From assembly GCA_965226185.1 (NCBI GenBank), contig CBDDCT010000002.1:372001-436000 (forward strand): a stretch of 64,000 nt of DNA. Direction: 5' to 3'. The DNA comes from CBDCYS01 sp965226185. GTDB lineage: Bacteria; Acidobacteriota; Terriglobia; Bryobacterales; UBA6623. Position 1 is the first letter of the stretch. Each line of letters starts with the position of its first letter. Shown here piece by piece: positions 45,798 to 54,659 of the stretch. The position numbers and the translations under genes are program-made. Below the pieces are notes generated by a model. That model was not told the origin of the DNA. It saw nothing but the letters and a program-made list of their open reading frames with translations, and did no database searches.

Positions 45798-47598
45798 CCT
45801 GAATTATGCACTGCGGGGTGCACCGGAGGAGGGCTGAGCCGCCAGGGGCCATTTGGGGGACCCCCGAAAACATGGGGTAATAAGGTAGGCTGGCAAAGAT
45901 TTCAGCTTCGCCAGTCAACCCCAAGGAGGTCACCCAAATGGTTACCAAGCGAAAACAGCATAGCTCCCGAAGGCCCGTCAAACAAGGCCGGGGCGCGAGG
46001 GCCCCGCGGCCCAATAAAATCGGGGCTGCCACGCCTTATCACTTCCGCGGCAAGAATCTGACTCCCTACGGCGGCTTGCTGCCCGTCGCCACCCTGCTCG
46101 AAAAACTCGGCTTCCAGGCGCTGCTGGAAGAAACCATCACGAACAAACGAATCACCCGTGTGATGAGCCTCTACCAGTTTGTGCTGGCCCTCGTGCTGGG
46201 CCTCTATGTCGGCTTTGCGCGGCTGAACCAACTCCGCTTCATCGCCCGCGACCCCATCTTGACCGGCATCTTGCAAGTGACGCGTCTGCCGCCGCAGTCC
46301 ACGCTGTGGCGCTTTCTGGCCTCGCTGCACCTCAACGTGGCGAAGCAGATCCTTTCCATTCAGCGCCAGCTGCGGGAACGAGTCTGGGCCGCGGCCCAGG
46401 TGAAATTGGAGACGGTGACGCTGGACACCGACACCACCGTGCACACGCTCTACGGCCGCCAGATGGGCGGGCGCAAGAGTTACAACCCCAAGAACAAGGG
46501 CAAGCGCAGCTACCAGCCGATACTGACTTTCCTGGCCGAGACGCGCGAATACCTGATGGGCGGGTTGCGCAACGGCGACCGGCCCACGGGCCGGCAGATC
46601 GCCGCCCACCTCGAGAGCGCCTTTCGGGCTTTGCCGCACGGCGTGAAGAAAATCCTGGCGCGGGCCGATTCCGGGTTTTATTGCTGGGAGGCGGTGGAGG
46701 CCTATGAAAAGGCGGCTTGTCAGTTCGTCATCGTGGCGCGCAAGACCAGGCGGCTGGTCGAGCAGTTGCAGCAAGCGGCCTGGAAGCCCTCGCCCCACAG
46801 CGATGCGGATGCGGAATGCGAATTCCTCTACCAGCCGCAGGGCTGGGCGCGGGCCTGTCGTTTCCTGGCGCTGCGTTACGAAAACGAACCCGCGGCCGGC
46901 GCGGCCGAGCAATACCAGCTGTTTGCCACCAGCGCTTACACCTACCGCGTGTTTGTCACCAACCTGGCCGAACCGATCGCGGCGGTGGTGTGGTTTTACA
47001 ATCAGCGCGCCGCAGCCGAGAACCTCATCAAGGAGGCCAACAACGACGCCGGGCTGGCGGCCCATCCCTCGCGCCGCTTTGACATGAACCGCAATCACTT
47101 TCAGCTGGCCATGCTGGCCTACAACCTCAACTGCTGGCTGCTGCTGTTCAACCGCGAAGCCCAAGCCAGCGTGGAGACACTGCGGCACACCACCCTGGCG
47201 ACGGCGCGGCTGCGCTTTCTGTTCGTGGCGGCCAAGATCTGGCGGCACGCCGGCAGAACGGGTGTCAGCTACAGCGATCATTATGAGGAAAAGGGCCTGT
47301 TTGAACGGCTGATGCGGCGGCTGCGGGCGATGGGGCCACCGGGATCGAGCTTCGCGCCGGTGGTGGAGGGTGCGCTGAGTTGAGGGGCGCTCCATGCATA
47401 AAATTTCATGCACTCGCCGCAACGTACTGGGAACACGCCGCTTGCCCGCCCGCTTTTGCCCGCCGGGATTGGCAGGCGGCTCAAACAGGGAGGGAAACAG
47501 AGGAAAAGACGACTTGCTAAATCACTGAGTTGACACGACTGCCGCTACCGCCACAACTCCATCGGCGATGGCTACGCCGAATCGGTGCATAATTCAGG
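45798..47598. mobile_element. IS1380-like element, family C, copy 2
   Basis: The 1,801-bp element has CCTGAATTATGCAC at both ends (inverted) and a perfect TTCCA duplication (45793-45797 and 47599-47603). It differs from copy 1 at only a few bases outside the gene (GGGTAATAAGG against GGGTAAAAAGG near the left end). Confidence 0.95.
45938..47383 (+). CDS. IS1380-like transposase (family C, copy 2)
   Basis: A full 481-codon frame, identical in protein to copies 1 and 3, behind the same AAGGAGGT site. DDE residues as in copy 1 (DTDTTVHTLYG, RADSGFY, ENLIKE). It reads away from the tad genes. Confidence 0.93.
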   Translation: MVTKRKQHSSRRPVKQGRGARAPRPNKIGAATPYHFRGKNLTPYGGLLPVATLLEKLGFQALLEETITNKRITRVMSLYQFVLALVLGLYVGFARLNQLRFIARDPILTGILQVTRLPPQSTLWRFLASLHLNVAKQILSIQRQLRERVWAAAQVKLETVTLDTDTTVHTLYGRQMGGRKSYNPKNKGKRSYQPILTFLAETREYLMGGLRNGDRPTGRQIAAHLESAFRALPHGVKKILARADSGFYCWEAVEAYEKAACQFVIVARKTRRLVEQLQQAAWKPSPHSDADAECEFLYQPQGWARACRFLALRYENEPAAGAAEQYQLFATSAYTYRVFVTNLAEPIAAVVWFYNQRAAAENLIKEANNDAGLAAHPSRRFDMNRNHFQLAMLAYNLNCWLLLFNREAQASVETLRHTTLATARLRFLFVAAKIWRHAGRTGVSYSDHYEEKGLFERLMRRLRAMGPPGSSFAPVVEGALS

Positions 47599-47603
47599 TT
47601 CCA

Positions 47604-48056
47604 GACCGCGCACGACTCCACACCTACCACAGTTACTTAGATAGTCTTACACAAAAACACCGTATCTGTCTATGTTATTTTTGTACTGGTTGACTGGTAC
47701 AAAAGTACCCGAACTTATGCTCGTTGCCCCATTTCGAGGCACGCCCAACACCGTCGCCCGCAGCCGACGCGAGTTGCTGGACCGCGATGTCGAACCCGGC
47801 CGCATCCCGCCGCCTCCGCTCAAGCAGGCGGCCGTCGCAAACTAACCGCCCCCGGCCACCCTGCGGAGACTTACACCCCGCTGATGAAGCAACTACAGCG
47901 CACAGCACGGCACCGCCTGGCCACGCGGCGCCGACCGGTCCGCGGTCTCAACCCCGAAATCGGCTCAAAGTCTGCCATTTCCTAAGAGAACTCGTTATGA
48001 ATGAACAACTTACAAATCGGCAGGGCAATAACATACTTGACTAATTCCCGACCGGC
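47604..48056. other. Intergenic region between two IS copies, with operator-like palindrome
   Basis: No firm gene is found in these 453 bp. A palindrome, TTTTGTAC-N10-GTACAAAA, at 47679-47704 has the form of a dimeric regulator site, but no regulator gene adjoins it. A plus-strand frame after it (LVAPFRGTPNTVARSRRELL) may be a gene fragment that I cannot name. Confidence 0.4.
47679..47704. promoter_or_regulatory. Palindromic operator-like site
   Basis: Perfect 8-bp half-sites TTTTGTAC and GTACAAAA are spaced by 10 bp in an AT-rich patch. Its role is unknown; it could equally be a leftover of mobile DNA. Confidence 0.3.
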
Positions 48057-48272
48057 CTAGGCGTGACTTCCGGGGTAGATGCAGTGACCCGCAACCATGT
48101 GGGAAAACAGGTCGAGGATGTCGATGGGCCAAGTCCAGGCAGACTCGACCCCAAACATGGTCGCGATGAGGCTAATCACCAGATAACTGCCAATGAGCAG
48201 CCCAAGCGCATTCTGGACGTGTGGCGACCCCAGAAATTTGTTAACTCCGTTCGATTTTGCAGCCAAAGGCAT
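48057..48272 (-). CDS. Small one-helix membrane protein
   Basis: The 71-codon frame starts at ATG 48272 and has one clear membrane helix (ALGLLIGSYLVISLIATMFG) and a Trp/His-containing tail (FSHMVAGHCIYPGS). No family is recognised. The frame stays open upstream into IS copy 3, so it might instead be the end of a larger gene cut by the IS. It faces the same way as the tad genes. Confidence 0.4.
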   Translation of the reverse strand: MPLAAKSNGVNKFLGSPHVQNALGLLIGSYLVISLIATMFGVESAWTWPIDILDLFSHMVAGHCIYPGSHA

Positions 48273-48313
48273 TTGACTGTGGACCTGAGAGCGTCCGGTC
48301 GATGGCAGTGTAA

Positions 48314-50119
48314 CCTGAATTATGCACTGCGGGGTGCACCGGAGGAGGGCTGAGCCGCCAGGGGCCATTTGGGGGACCCCCGAAAACATGGGGTAATAAG
48401 GTAGGCTGGCAAAGATTTCAGCTTCGCCAGTCAACCCCAAGGAGGTCACCCAAATGGTTACCAAGCGAAAACAGCATAGCTCCCGAAGGCCCGTCAAACA
48501 AGGCCGGGGCGCGAGGGCCCCGCGGCCCAATAAAATCGGGGCTGCCACGCCTTATCACTTCCGCGGCAAGAATCTGACTCCCTACGGCGGCTTGCTGCCC
48601 GTCGCCACCCTGCTCGAAAAACTCGGCTTCCAGGCGCTGCTGGAAGAAACCATCACGAACAAACGAATCACCCGTGTGATGAGCCTCTACCAGTTTGTGC
48701 TGGCCCTCGTGCTGGGCCTCTATGTCGGCTTTGCGCGGCTGAACCAACTCCGCTTCATCGCCCGCGACCCCATCTTGACCGGCATCTTGCAAGTGACGCG
48801 TCTGCCGCCGCAGTCCACGCTGTGGCGCTTTCTGGCCTCGCTGCACCTCAACGTGGCGAAGCAGATCCTTTCCATTCAGCGCCAGCTGCGGGAACGAGTC
48901 TGGGCCGCGGCCCAGGTGAAATTGGAGACGGTGACGCTGGACACCGACACCACCGTGCACACGCTCTACGGCCGCCAGATGGGCGGGCGCAAGAGTTACA
49001 ACCCCAAGAACAAGGGCAAGCGCAGCTACCAGCCGATACTGACTTTCCTGGCCGAGACGCGCGAATACCTGATGGGCGGGTTGCGCAACGGCGACCGGCC
49101 CACGGGCCGGCAGATCGCCGCCCACCTCGAGAGCGCCTTTCGGGCTTTGCCGCACGGCGTGAAGAAAATCCTGGCGCGGGCCGATTCCGGGTTTTATTGC
49201 TGGGAGGCGGTGGAGGCCTATGAAAAGGCGGCTTGTCAGTTCGTCATCGTGGCGCGCAAGACCAGGCGGCTGGTCGAGCAGTTGCAGCAAGCGGCCTGGA
49301 AGCCCTCGCCCCACAGCGATGCGGATGCGGAATGCGAATTCCTCTACCAGCCGCAGGGCTGGGCGCGGGCCTGTCGTTTCCTGGCGCTGCGTTACGAAAA
49401 CGAACCCGCGGCCGGCGCGGCCGAGCAATACCAGCTGTTTGCCACCAGCGCTTACACCTACCGCGTGTTTGTCACCAACCTGGCCGAACCGATCGCGGCG
49501 GTGGTGTGGTTTTACAATCAGCGCGCCGCAGCCGAGAACCTCATCAAGGAGGCCAACAACGACGCCGGGCTGGCGGCCCATCCCTCGCGCCGCTTTGACA
49601 TGAACCGCAATCACTTTCAGCTGGCCATGCTGGCCTACAACCTCAACTGCTGGCTGCTGCTGTTCAACCGCGAAGCCCAAGCCAGCGTGGAGACACTGCG
49701 GCACACCACCCTGGCGACGGCGCGGCTGCGCTTTCTGTTCGTGGCGGCCAAGATCTGGCGGCACGCCGGCAGAACGGGTGTCAGCTACAGCGATCATTAT
49801 GAGGAAAAGGGCCTGTTTGAACGGCTGATGCGGCGGCTGCGGGCGATGGGGCCACCGGGATCGAGCTTCGCGCCGGTGGTGGAGGGTGCGCTGAGTTGAG
49901 GGGCGCTCCATGCATAAAATTTCATGCACTCGCCGCAACGTACTGGGAACACGCCGCTTGCCCGCCCGCTTTTGCCCGCCGGGATTGGCAGGCGGCTCAA
50001 ACAGGGAGGGAAACAGAGGAAAAGACGACTTGCTAAATCACTGAGTTGACACGTCTCGACTGCCGCTACCGCCACAACTCCATCGGCGATGGCTACGCCG
50101 AATCTGTGCATAATTCAGG
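48314..50119. mobile_element. IS1380-like element, family C, copy 3
   Basis: The 1,806-bp element has the same ends as copies 1 and 2. It carries 5 extra bases near the right end (ACACGTCTCGACTG against ACACGACTG). Flanking pentamers do not match: TGTAA on the left (48309-48313) and TGTCA on the right (50120-50124), so its two flanks may come from different places. Confidence 0.93.
48454..49899 (+). CDS. IS1380-like transposase (family C, copy 3)
   Basis: An intact 481-codon DDE transposase, same protein as copies 1 and 2. It reads towards the biosynthetic cluster, so transcription leaving the IS could reach the downstream genes. Confidence 0.93.
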   Translation: MVTKRKQHSSRRPVKQGRGARAPRPNKIGAATPYHFRGKNLTPYGGLLPVATLLEKLGFQALLEETITNKRITRVMSLYQFVLALVLGLYVGFARLNQLRFIARDPILTGILQVTRLPPQSTLWRFLASLHLNVAKQILSIQRQLRERVWAAAQVKLETVTLDTDTTVHTLYGRQMGGRKSYNPKNKGKRSYQPILTFLAETREYLMGGLRNGDRPTGRQIAAHLESAFRALPHGVKKILARADSGFYCWEAVEAYEKAACQFVIVARKTRRLVEQLQQAAWKPSPHSDADAECEFLYQPQGWARACRFLALRYENEPAAGAAEQYQLFATSAYTYRVFVTNLAEPIAAVVWFYNQRAAAENLIKEANNDAGLAAHPSRRFDMNRNHFQLAMLAYNLNCWLLLFNREAQASVETLRHTTLATARLRFLFVAAKIWRHAGRTGVSYSDHYEEKGLFERLMRRLRAMGPPGSSFAPVVEGALS

Positions 50120-50618
50120 TGTCAACCAGGAATTCCTGCCGTTCTTCTTGCGGAAATTTGCGCGGCTCGGTCCCATCAACTGCAGTCTGCAGAGTTTCTT
50201 GGATAGCTACTATCACTGGAAGAAGCGGCGCGGAGTTGAACCGGGTGATCCGGTTCTCATCGACTTCTACGACCTGCGGCCCGTGCGAGATTCCGAGAAG
50301 CTGTTTTACGAAGTCGGCGTCACGCTTGCCGAGGCGAAGGTGGTGCTCAGCCGTCACGTTGAGCGGCTGAGTGAGCTTGCCCGCTACATCGCGGCACACG
50401 TTTATGCCTCGGTTCTGGGAGACCGAGCCGTGCTATTCAACGCAGCCTTTGTCGCCAGCCTCGACCTGCGCAATTTGGAGTTCGACCCCGAAGCGATGCG
50501 CGCGGACTATGGCCGCTTCGAGGATTCACTCGAAATGCACCAGTGGAATCTCGATCCGCTTCCGCTGCGGGGGCCGGAGCCGGCTCGGCCAGTTTTGCAA
50601 TCGGTGGCCGAAGGATGA
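50120..50618 (+). pseudogene. 5'-truncated gene of unknown function at cluster edge
   Basis: The frame enters directly from IS copy 3 and codes for about 166 residues (LPFFLRKFARLGPINCSLQS, then VTLAEAKVVLSRHVERLSEL, and AAFVASLDLRNLEFDPEAM). I recognise no family. Its stop overlaps the next start (ATGA at 50615), so it was the upstream partner of the carotenoid-oxygenase-like gene in one operon. The beginning has been lost to the IS, and any product would start inside the IS end. Confidence 0.6.
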
Positions 50619-52051
50619 GCGCGGCGGCCGAGCAAGTGCTCGCTCCTCATCTCGAGCGCTGCTTCTGGTTCGACGCCATCGAGGATTCCTACGAGATTCA
50701 TGACGTCACGGGATCGATCCCCCGCTGGCTGCGCGGCACCTACTACGTGAATGGACCAGCGTGTTTCGAGCGCGCGGGAATGCGATACCGGCATTGGCTC
50801 GATGGAGACGGAATGGTGTGCGCGCTGCGTTTCTCCGGCGACGGCGTGCGTTTTACCAATCGCTTCGTGATGACCCATAAGAGGAAGCAAGAGGATGCCG
50901 CCGGCCGCTTCCTTTTTCGGAGCTTTGGCACAGCCTTCCGCGGCGACAAGTTGCGGCGCGGCATCATGATCGAGCCGCCGGTCAACGTCAGTGTCTATCC
51001 GTATGACGGCCGCTTGCTGGCATTCGGTGAACAGACTCTGCCCGTGGCGCTGGACCCGGTCACGCTGGAAACGCTGGGTGAATATGATTTCAGCGGTAAG
51101 CTGAATGAAGTCAGTCCGTTTGCGGCTCACGCGAAGTTCGATCCAGTGACGGGCCATTTGTTCAACTTTGGAATTTCTTACTCCGCCGCCAAGCCGGCGC
51201 TCCACCTCTACGAATTCGACGCCGCGGGCCGGCTGGTCCGGCGGCGGCGTCACCGTCTCGATATGCCCCATTCCAATCATGACTTTGCTTTAAGCCAAGA
51301 GCACGTCGTGTTCTTTCTGAGTCCCTTGGTCATGGACTTCGAGCGGTTTTGGGACCAAGACCTGTCGGTGATGGAGTCTTTGAGCTGGCAACCGCAAAAA
51401 GGAAGCCGGATCTTGGTGCTGCCTCGAAACTCGCGTCCCGACGAGGCCTTCCAAATCGCGGCGGGCTCGGGCTACTGTCTGCACCTGATCAATTGCTTCG
51501 AGCAGGGCCGGCAATTGATCGTAGACATTCTTGAACTGGAGGCGCCGGTCTATCCGGAGTACCAGCCGATCCCGGATCTATTTTCGAACGTTATCCCGGG
51601 CCGCCCCGCACGCTACGTGATCGATCTGGATTCGCGCCAGCTCGCGAGCCGCGAGAGCATGCCTTATGAGGGGTCTCCGGACTTTCCCTCCATCGACAGC
51701 CGTCTTGCGGGGCGTCCGTATGATGACTTTTGGATGCTGGGGATTGCGCAGGCAGGCAGGCAAGGCCGCAAGTTCTTCAATCAATTGGCGCACGGCTCGT
51801 GGAGCCGCGGCGAGGTCGATCATTATGAAGTTCCGGGCGGTGAGTATCTGGGGGGGGAGCCGATTTGCGTTTCTAACCCGGACGATCCATCCGAGGCCGT
51901 GATTGTCGTGGAGCATTTCGACGCCCGGAATGACCAGGCTGCTTTCGTTTTGTTTGACGCCATGAACGTGTCGAAAGGCCCCCTGGCCCGGCTGCCGCTT
52001 CGCCATAAGATTCACCCCGGCTTTCACGCCAGTTTCTCTTGGGCAGCGTGA
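50615..52051 (+). CDS. Carotenoid-cleavage-oxygenase (RPE65) family enzyme
   Basis: The 478-residue seven-bladed propeller keeps all four Fe(II)-binding histidines: H172 (FAAHAKFDP), H222 (SNHDFAL), H290 (CLHLINCFE) and H471 (GFHASF). Opening motifs are GTYYVNGPACFERAG and HWLDGDGMVCALRFSGD. Second-shell Glu is offered by VVEHFDARN. Members cleave C=C bonds of carotenoids, stilbenes or other conjugated chains with O2. The ATG at 50615 overlaps the previous stop. It is followed by ACP and ketosynthase genes instead of carotenoid genes, so a non-carotenoid polyene is a reasonable, though unproven, substrate. Confidence 0.9.
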   Translation: MSAAAEQVLAPHLERCFWFDAIEDSYEIHDVTGSIPRWLRGTYYVNGPACFERAGMRYRHWLDGDGMVCALRFSGDGVRFTNRFVMTHKRKQEDAAGRFLFRSFGTAFRGDKLRRGIMIEPPVNVSVYPYDGRLLAFGEQTLPVALDPVTLETLGEYDFSGKLNEVSPFAAHAKFDPVTGHLFNFGISYSAAKPALHLYEFDAAGRLVRRRRHRLDMPHSNHDFALSQEHVVFFLSPLVMDFERFWDQDLSVMESLSWQPQKGSRILVLPRNSRPDEAFQIAAGSGYCLHLINCFEQGRQLIVDILELEAPVYPEYQPIPDLFSNVIPGRPARYVIDLDSRQLASRESMPYEGSPDFPSIDSRLAGRPYDDFWMLGIAQAGRQGRKFFNQLAHGSWSRGEVDHYEVPGGEYLGGEPICVSNPDDPSEAVIVVEHFDARNDQAAFVLFDAMNVSKGPLARLPLRHKIHPGFHASFSWAA

Positions 52052-52122
52052 TTGCATGGTTGTTTGAAAAGCCTTGAAACATGAAGTTCCAAGAGTCAAA
52101 TTCAGAAACCGGAGTTCAATGA

Positions 52123-52389
52123 ATGGGGAACACACCTGTCAGCGAGCAGGAAATCCGCGGCGCGGTGAGAAATCTGATTGCTGAAGTCACCGAGCGCGCT
52201 CCCGAGGAGATCTCAGATACTGCCTTGTTCGAGGACGAGCTGGAGGTCGATTCGCTCATGGCCCTCGAGATGATGGTGGCTCTCGACAAAAAGTACAACA
52301 TTGACATACCGGAAGAAGAGTTTACCGAATTGAAGAACGTCAACGAGACCGTCGCGGCGATACGTCGGTACCTTCCCGAAGGCGCTTGA
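52123..52389 (+). CDS. Acyl carrier protein
   Basis: The 88-residue ACP has the phosphopantetheine site in LEVDSLMALEMM (Ser near residue 44) within a four-helix, acidic protein (EEISDTALFEDEL). The usual DSL is preceded by VDSL. It carries growing acyl chains for the neighbouring ketosynthase. It is 71 bp after the oxygenase gene and 33 bp before the ketosynthase gene. Primary-metabolism ACPs are normally beside fabF/fabD, so a dedicated pathway ACP is likely here. Confidence 0.93.
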   Translation: MGNTPVSEQEIRGAVRNLIAEVTERAPEEISDTALFEDELEVDSLMALEMMVALDKKYNIDIPEEEFTELKNVNETVAAIRRYLPEGA

Positions 52390-52422
52390 TTCCTAGGGAA
52401 CTCGATTCTAAAAGGGAAATCG

Positions 52423-53646
52423 ATGCGGCGCGTCGCCATCACTGGACTCGGCCTGATCACGCCGATCGCGTCGGGCAAGCAGGATTTCTGGGACAGGCTG
52501 ATCCGCGGCGTTTCGGGGATTGGTCCAGTCGAGTCCTTTGATACTTCGGCTTATTCAGTCCACCTCGGCGCCGAGGTAAAGGACTTCGCGCCCGAAATCT
52601 ACCTTAGGCGGCAGGCGCCCCATAGCATGGGCCGCACCTCTCAGCTGGCCATTGCCGCGGCGCGAATGGCGATCGAAGATGGAGCAGCGGACTTGGAGTC
52701 CTACCCCCCGGGCCGGATGGGGGTTTCGATGGGGACCACATCGGGAGAGCCGGAGTTTGTCGAGCTTTACAACGATGCACGCCAGGACGAACGGCTGGAT
52801 GAAATACCCGGCAAAAAGCTGTTGAGGTACCCCTGCCACGTCATCCCCAGTCACATAGCGATCGAATTCCAGTTGCAGGGGCCCTGCTTGATGATTCCCA
52901 CCGCTTGCGCCGCTGGCAACTATGCGATTGGTTACGCCGCGGATTTGATTCGCGCTGGCCGCGCGGATTTGATGCTCGCGGGCGGCGCTGACAGCTTTTC
53001 GCGAATCGTCTACATGGGCTTCTCGAGCGTGGGAGCCATCGCTCCGGAGCGCTGCCAGCCGTTCGACAAGAACCGCAAGGGCATGGTGCCCGGTGAAGGA
53101 GCGGCGGTTCTGCTGCTGGAACCGCTGGAAGCTGCCACCGCACGGGGAGCGAAGGTCTACGCCGAAGTCCTCGGATGCGGGCTTAGCTGTGATGCTCATC
53201 ATATGACCGCGCCGCTTCCGGACGGTGATGGAGCCGTCCGCGCGATGGCGATGGCTCTCAACGAAAGCAATATCCGCACCGAAGACGTCGACTACGTGAG
53301 TGCTCATGGAACGGGCACGCGCAACAACGACAGGATGGAGGCGGCCGCGCTATCTACATTGTTCGGGGAGCGGGCACGCACATTGCCGATGAGTTCGATC
53401 AAATCCATGCTGGGACATACGATGGGGGCGGCCAGTGCCATTGAGGCTGCCTCTTGCGCGCTCGCTCTCGACAGCGGGATCGTTCCTCCGACGATCAACT
53501 ACGAGGAAGCCGACCCTGAGTGCGAGGTCGACTGTGTGCCAGGTGAAGGGCGCCGGACGAATCCAAGTTATGTGCTCAACAATGCTTTCGCCTTCGGGGG
53601 CGCCAATGCTTCCCTGTGCTTGTCGCGCCACAAGGGGTCAAGCTAG
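52423..53646 (+). CDS. Beta-ketoacyl-ACP synthase (FabF type), complete active site
   Basis: The 407-residue condensing enzyme has the full Cys-His-His triad plus Lys: C162 in PTACAAGN, H295 in SAHGTGTRNND, K327 in SSIKSMLGH and H332 in the same loop. RVAITGLGLITPIASG opens the protein, and FAFGGANASL closes the oxyanion region. It joins malonyl-ACP to an acyl chain. With the ACP before it and the degenerate partner at 54660 it resembles the ketosynthase half of a KS/CLF pair. The MITE lies 93 bp after its stop. Confidence 0.93.
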   Translation: MRRVAITGLGLITPIASGKQDFWDRLIRGVSGIGPVESFDTSAYSVHLGAEVKDFAPEIYLRRQAPHSMGRTSQLAIAAARMAIEDGAADLESYPPGRMGVSMGTTSGEPEFVELYNDARQDERLDEIPGKKLLRYPCHVIPSHIAIEFQLQGPCLMIPTACAAGNYAIGYAADLIRAGRADLMLAGGADSFSRIVYMGFSSVGAIAPERCQPFDKNRKGMVPGEGAAVLLLEPLEAATARGAKVYAEVLGCGLSCDAHHMTAPLPDGDGAVRAMAMALNESNIRTEDVDYVSAHGTGTRNNDRMEAAALSTLFGERARTLPMSSIKSMLGHTMGAASAIEAASCALALDSGIVPPTINYEEADPECEVDCVPGEGRRTNPSYVLNNAFAFGGANASLCLSRHKGSS

Positions 53647-53729
53647 TGCCGGCGGAAGCGAATGTTGCGGCTTGGCCCCGGGCTAGCCGGAACGGAATAG
53701 GGCGGATTTGACAACCTTGAAAAATCGTT

Positions 53730-53973
53730 GGGCTAGCCTCAATACTGTCGACTTTAGAGCCGTTGAGCCGCGGAAGCGGCGTCAGATGAATAGCCCAGGG
53801 TGCAGCGAAGCGGAACCCTGGGTGCCCCCCCCCGAGGCGAAAGCCCCGGAGGGGCGCAACAATACACACGCACGATTCCGACGACGAACTCAGACTCCCC
53901 GACAGAAATGCCGTGACTTCGGCAAGAGAAAGCTGCCCCGCTGCCACTAAGTCGACAGTATTGGGGCTAGCCT
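53730..53973. mobile_element. MITE with 10-bp target duplication
   Basis: A 224-bp element (53740-53963) ends in inverted CAATACTGTCGACTT and AAGTCGACAGTATTG and is flanked by exact copies of GGGCTAGCCT (53730-53739 and 53964-53973). Inside is a second palindrome (CCCAGGGT near 53794 with ACCCTGGG near 53815) and a run of C. There is no transposase. The size and ends mark a non-autonomous transposon; the 10-bp duplication fits families such as ISAs1 or IS4 but not the IS1380-like elements here. Confidence 0.85.
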
Positions 53974-54659
53974 GCATTTCTCACCACGTGGCGTGACGAG
54001 CTGCCTGAGAGGCGCGTCAGTACGAGGCGCGTTCGGGTTGACGCCAACCCCGCTGAATCAAAGACTCATACTTGACAGTAGGTCGAAAACGGTCGGCAAG
54101 CGCAAGGAAGGACTGCCGGGCCTCTCGGCTGCATCGCCCGTCAGGCGCTGAGAAACCCGCGCTGACAAACTCAGTCACGGATTCTTGATAAAATTATTCC
54201 CTTTGTTTTCAACAGTTTTCTCCAGGAAGCGCCAGGCCGCCCGAGACCGGCTTGCTATCCTAAAAAAGGGAAACGCAGCGATGAATCATTTTCCATGTGG
54301 AGGTGAGCGGCAGGTGATCCAGGCCCCCCCGCCCGGCAAAAAGCCCGAAATCCTCTCATACACTCTCAAATCCTCTCATTGAAAAAATAACTGCTTATAA
54401 ATGAACAACTTGCGCCCAAGCCGCTCAAGTCCGTTGAGACTCTTTTGCTAGCGAATACGAGGACAATGACAGCAAAAAAGACCAAATGGCGAACATTGAA
54501 AAAAAACCGTTTGATCGCTGGATGAAACAGGATCGCCTCGAGAATGCCCGAAAAGTTGCGCCGTGAGAAATGCAGGCTAGGCGAACTTGACCCCAGGCTC
54601 CCGCCTGGGGCTCTGTTCCTGCGTACCGAAGTTTCCGCCGGGATAAGAGAAAGATCGAA
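53974..54659. other. Long gap inside the cluster
   Basis: These 686 bp between MITE and the second ketosynthase-like gene hold no convincing gene. AT-rich patches around 54180-54420 (for example ATTCTTGATAAAATTATTCC) stand out against the GC-rich surroundings and could hold a promoter. A dispersed hairpin lies at 54591-54610. Confidence 0.5.
54591..54610. repeat. Dispersed hairpin repeat, unit 5
   Basis: CCCCAGGC-TCCC-GCCTGGGG, preceded by ACTTGA and followed by CTCTGT, exactly as at 8471. Two stem positions differ from that copy, each matched by a compensating change on the other arm. It sits 50 bp upstream of the next start. Confidence 0.8.

Noticed and set aside
45798..50119. Composite transposon formed by IS copies 2 and 3
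   Set aside because: Copy 2 has its own perfect TTCCA duplication on both sides, so it moved alone. The 715 bp between them carry no clear cargo.
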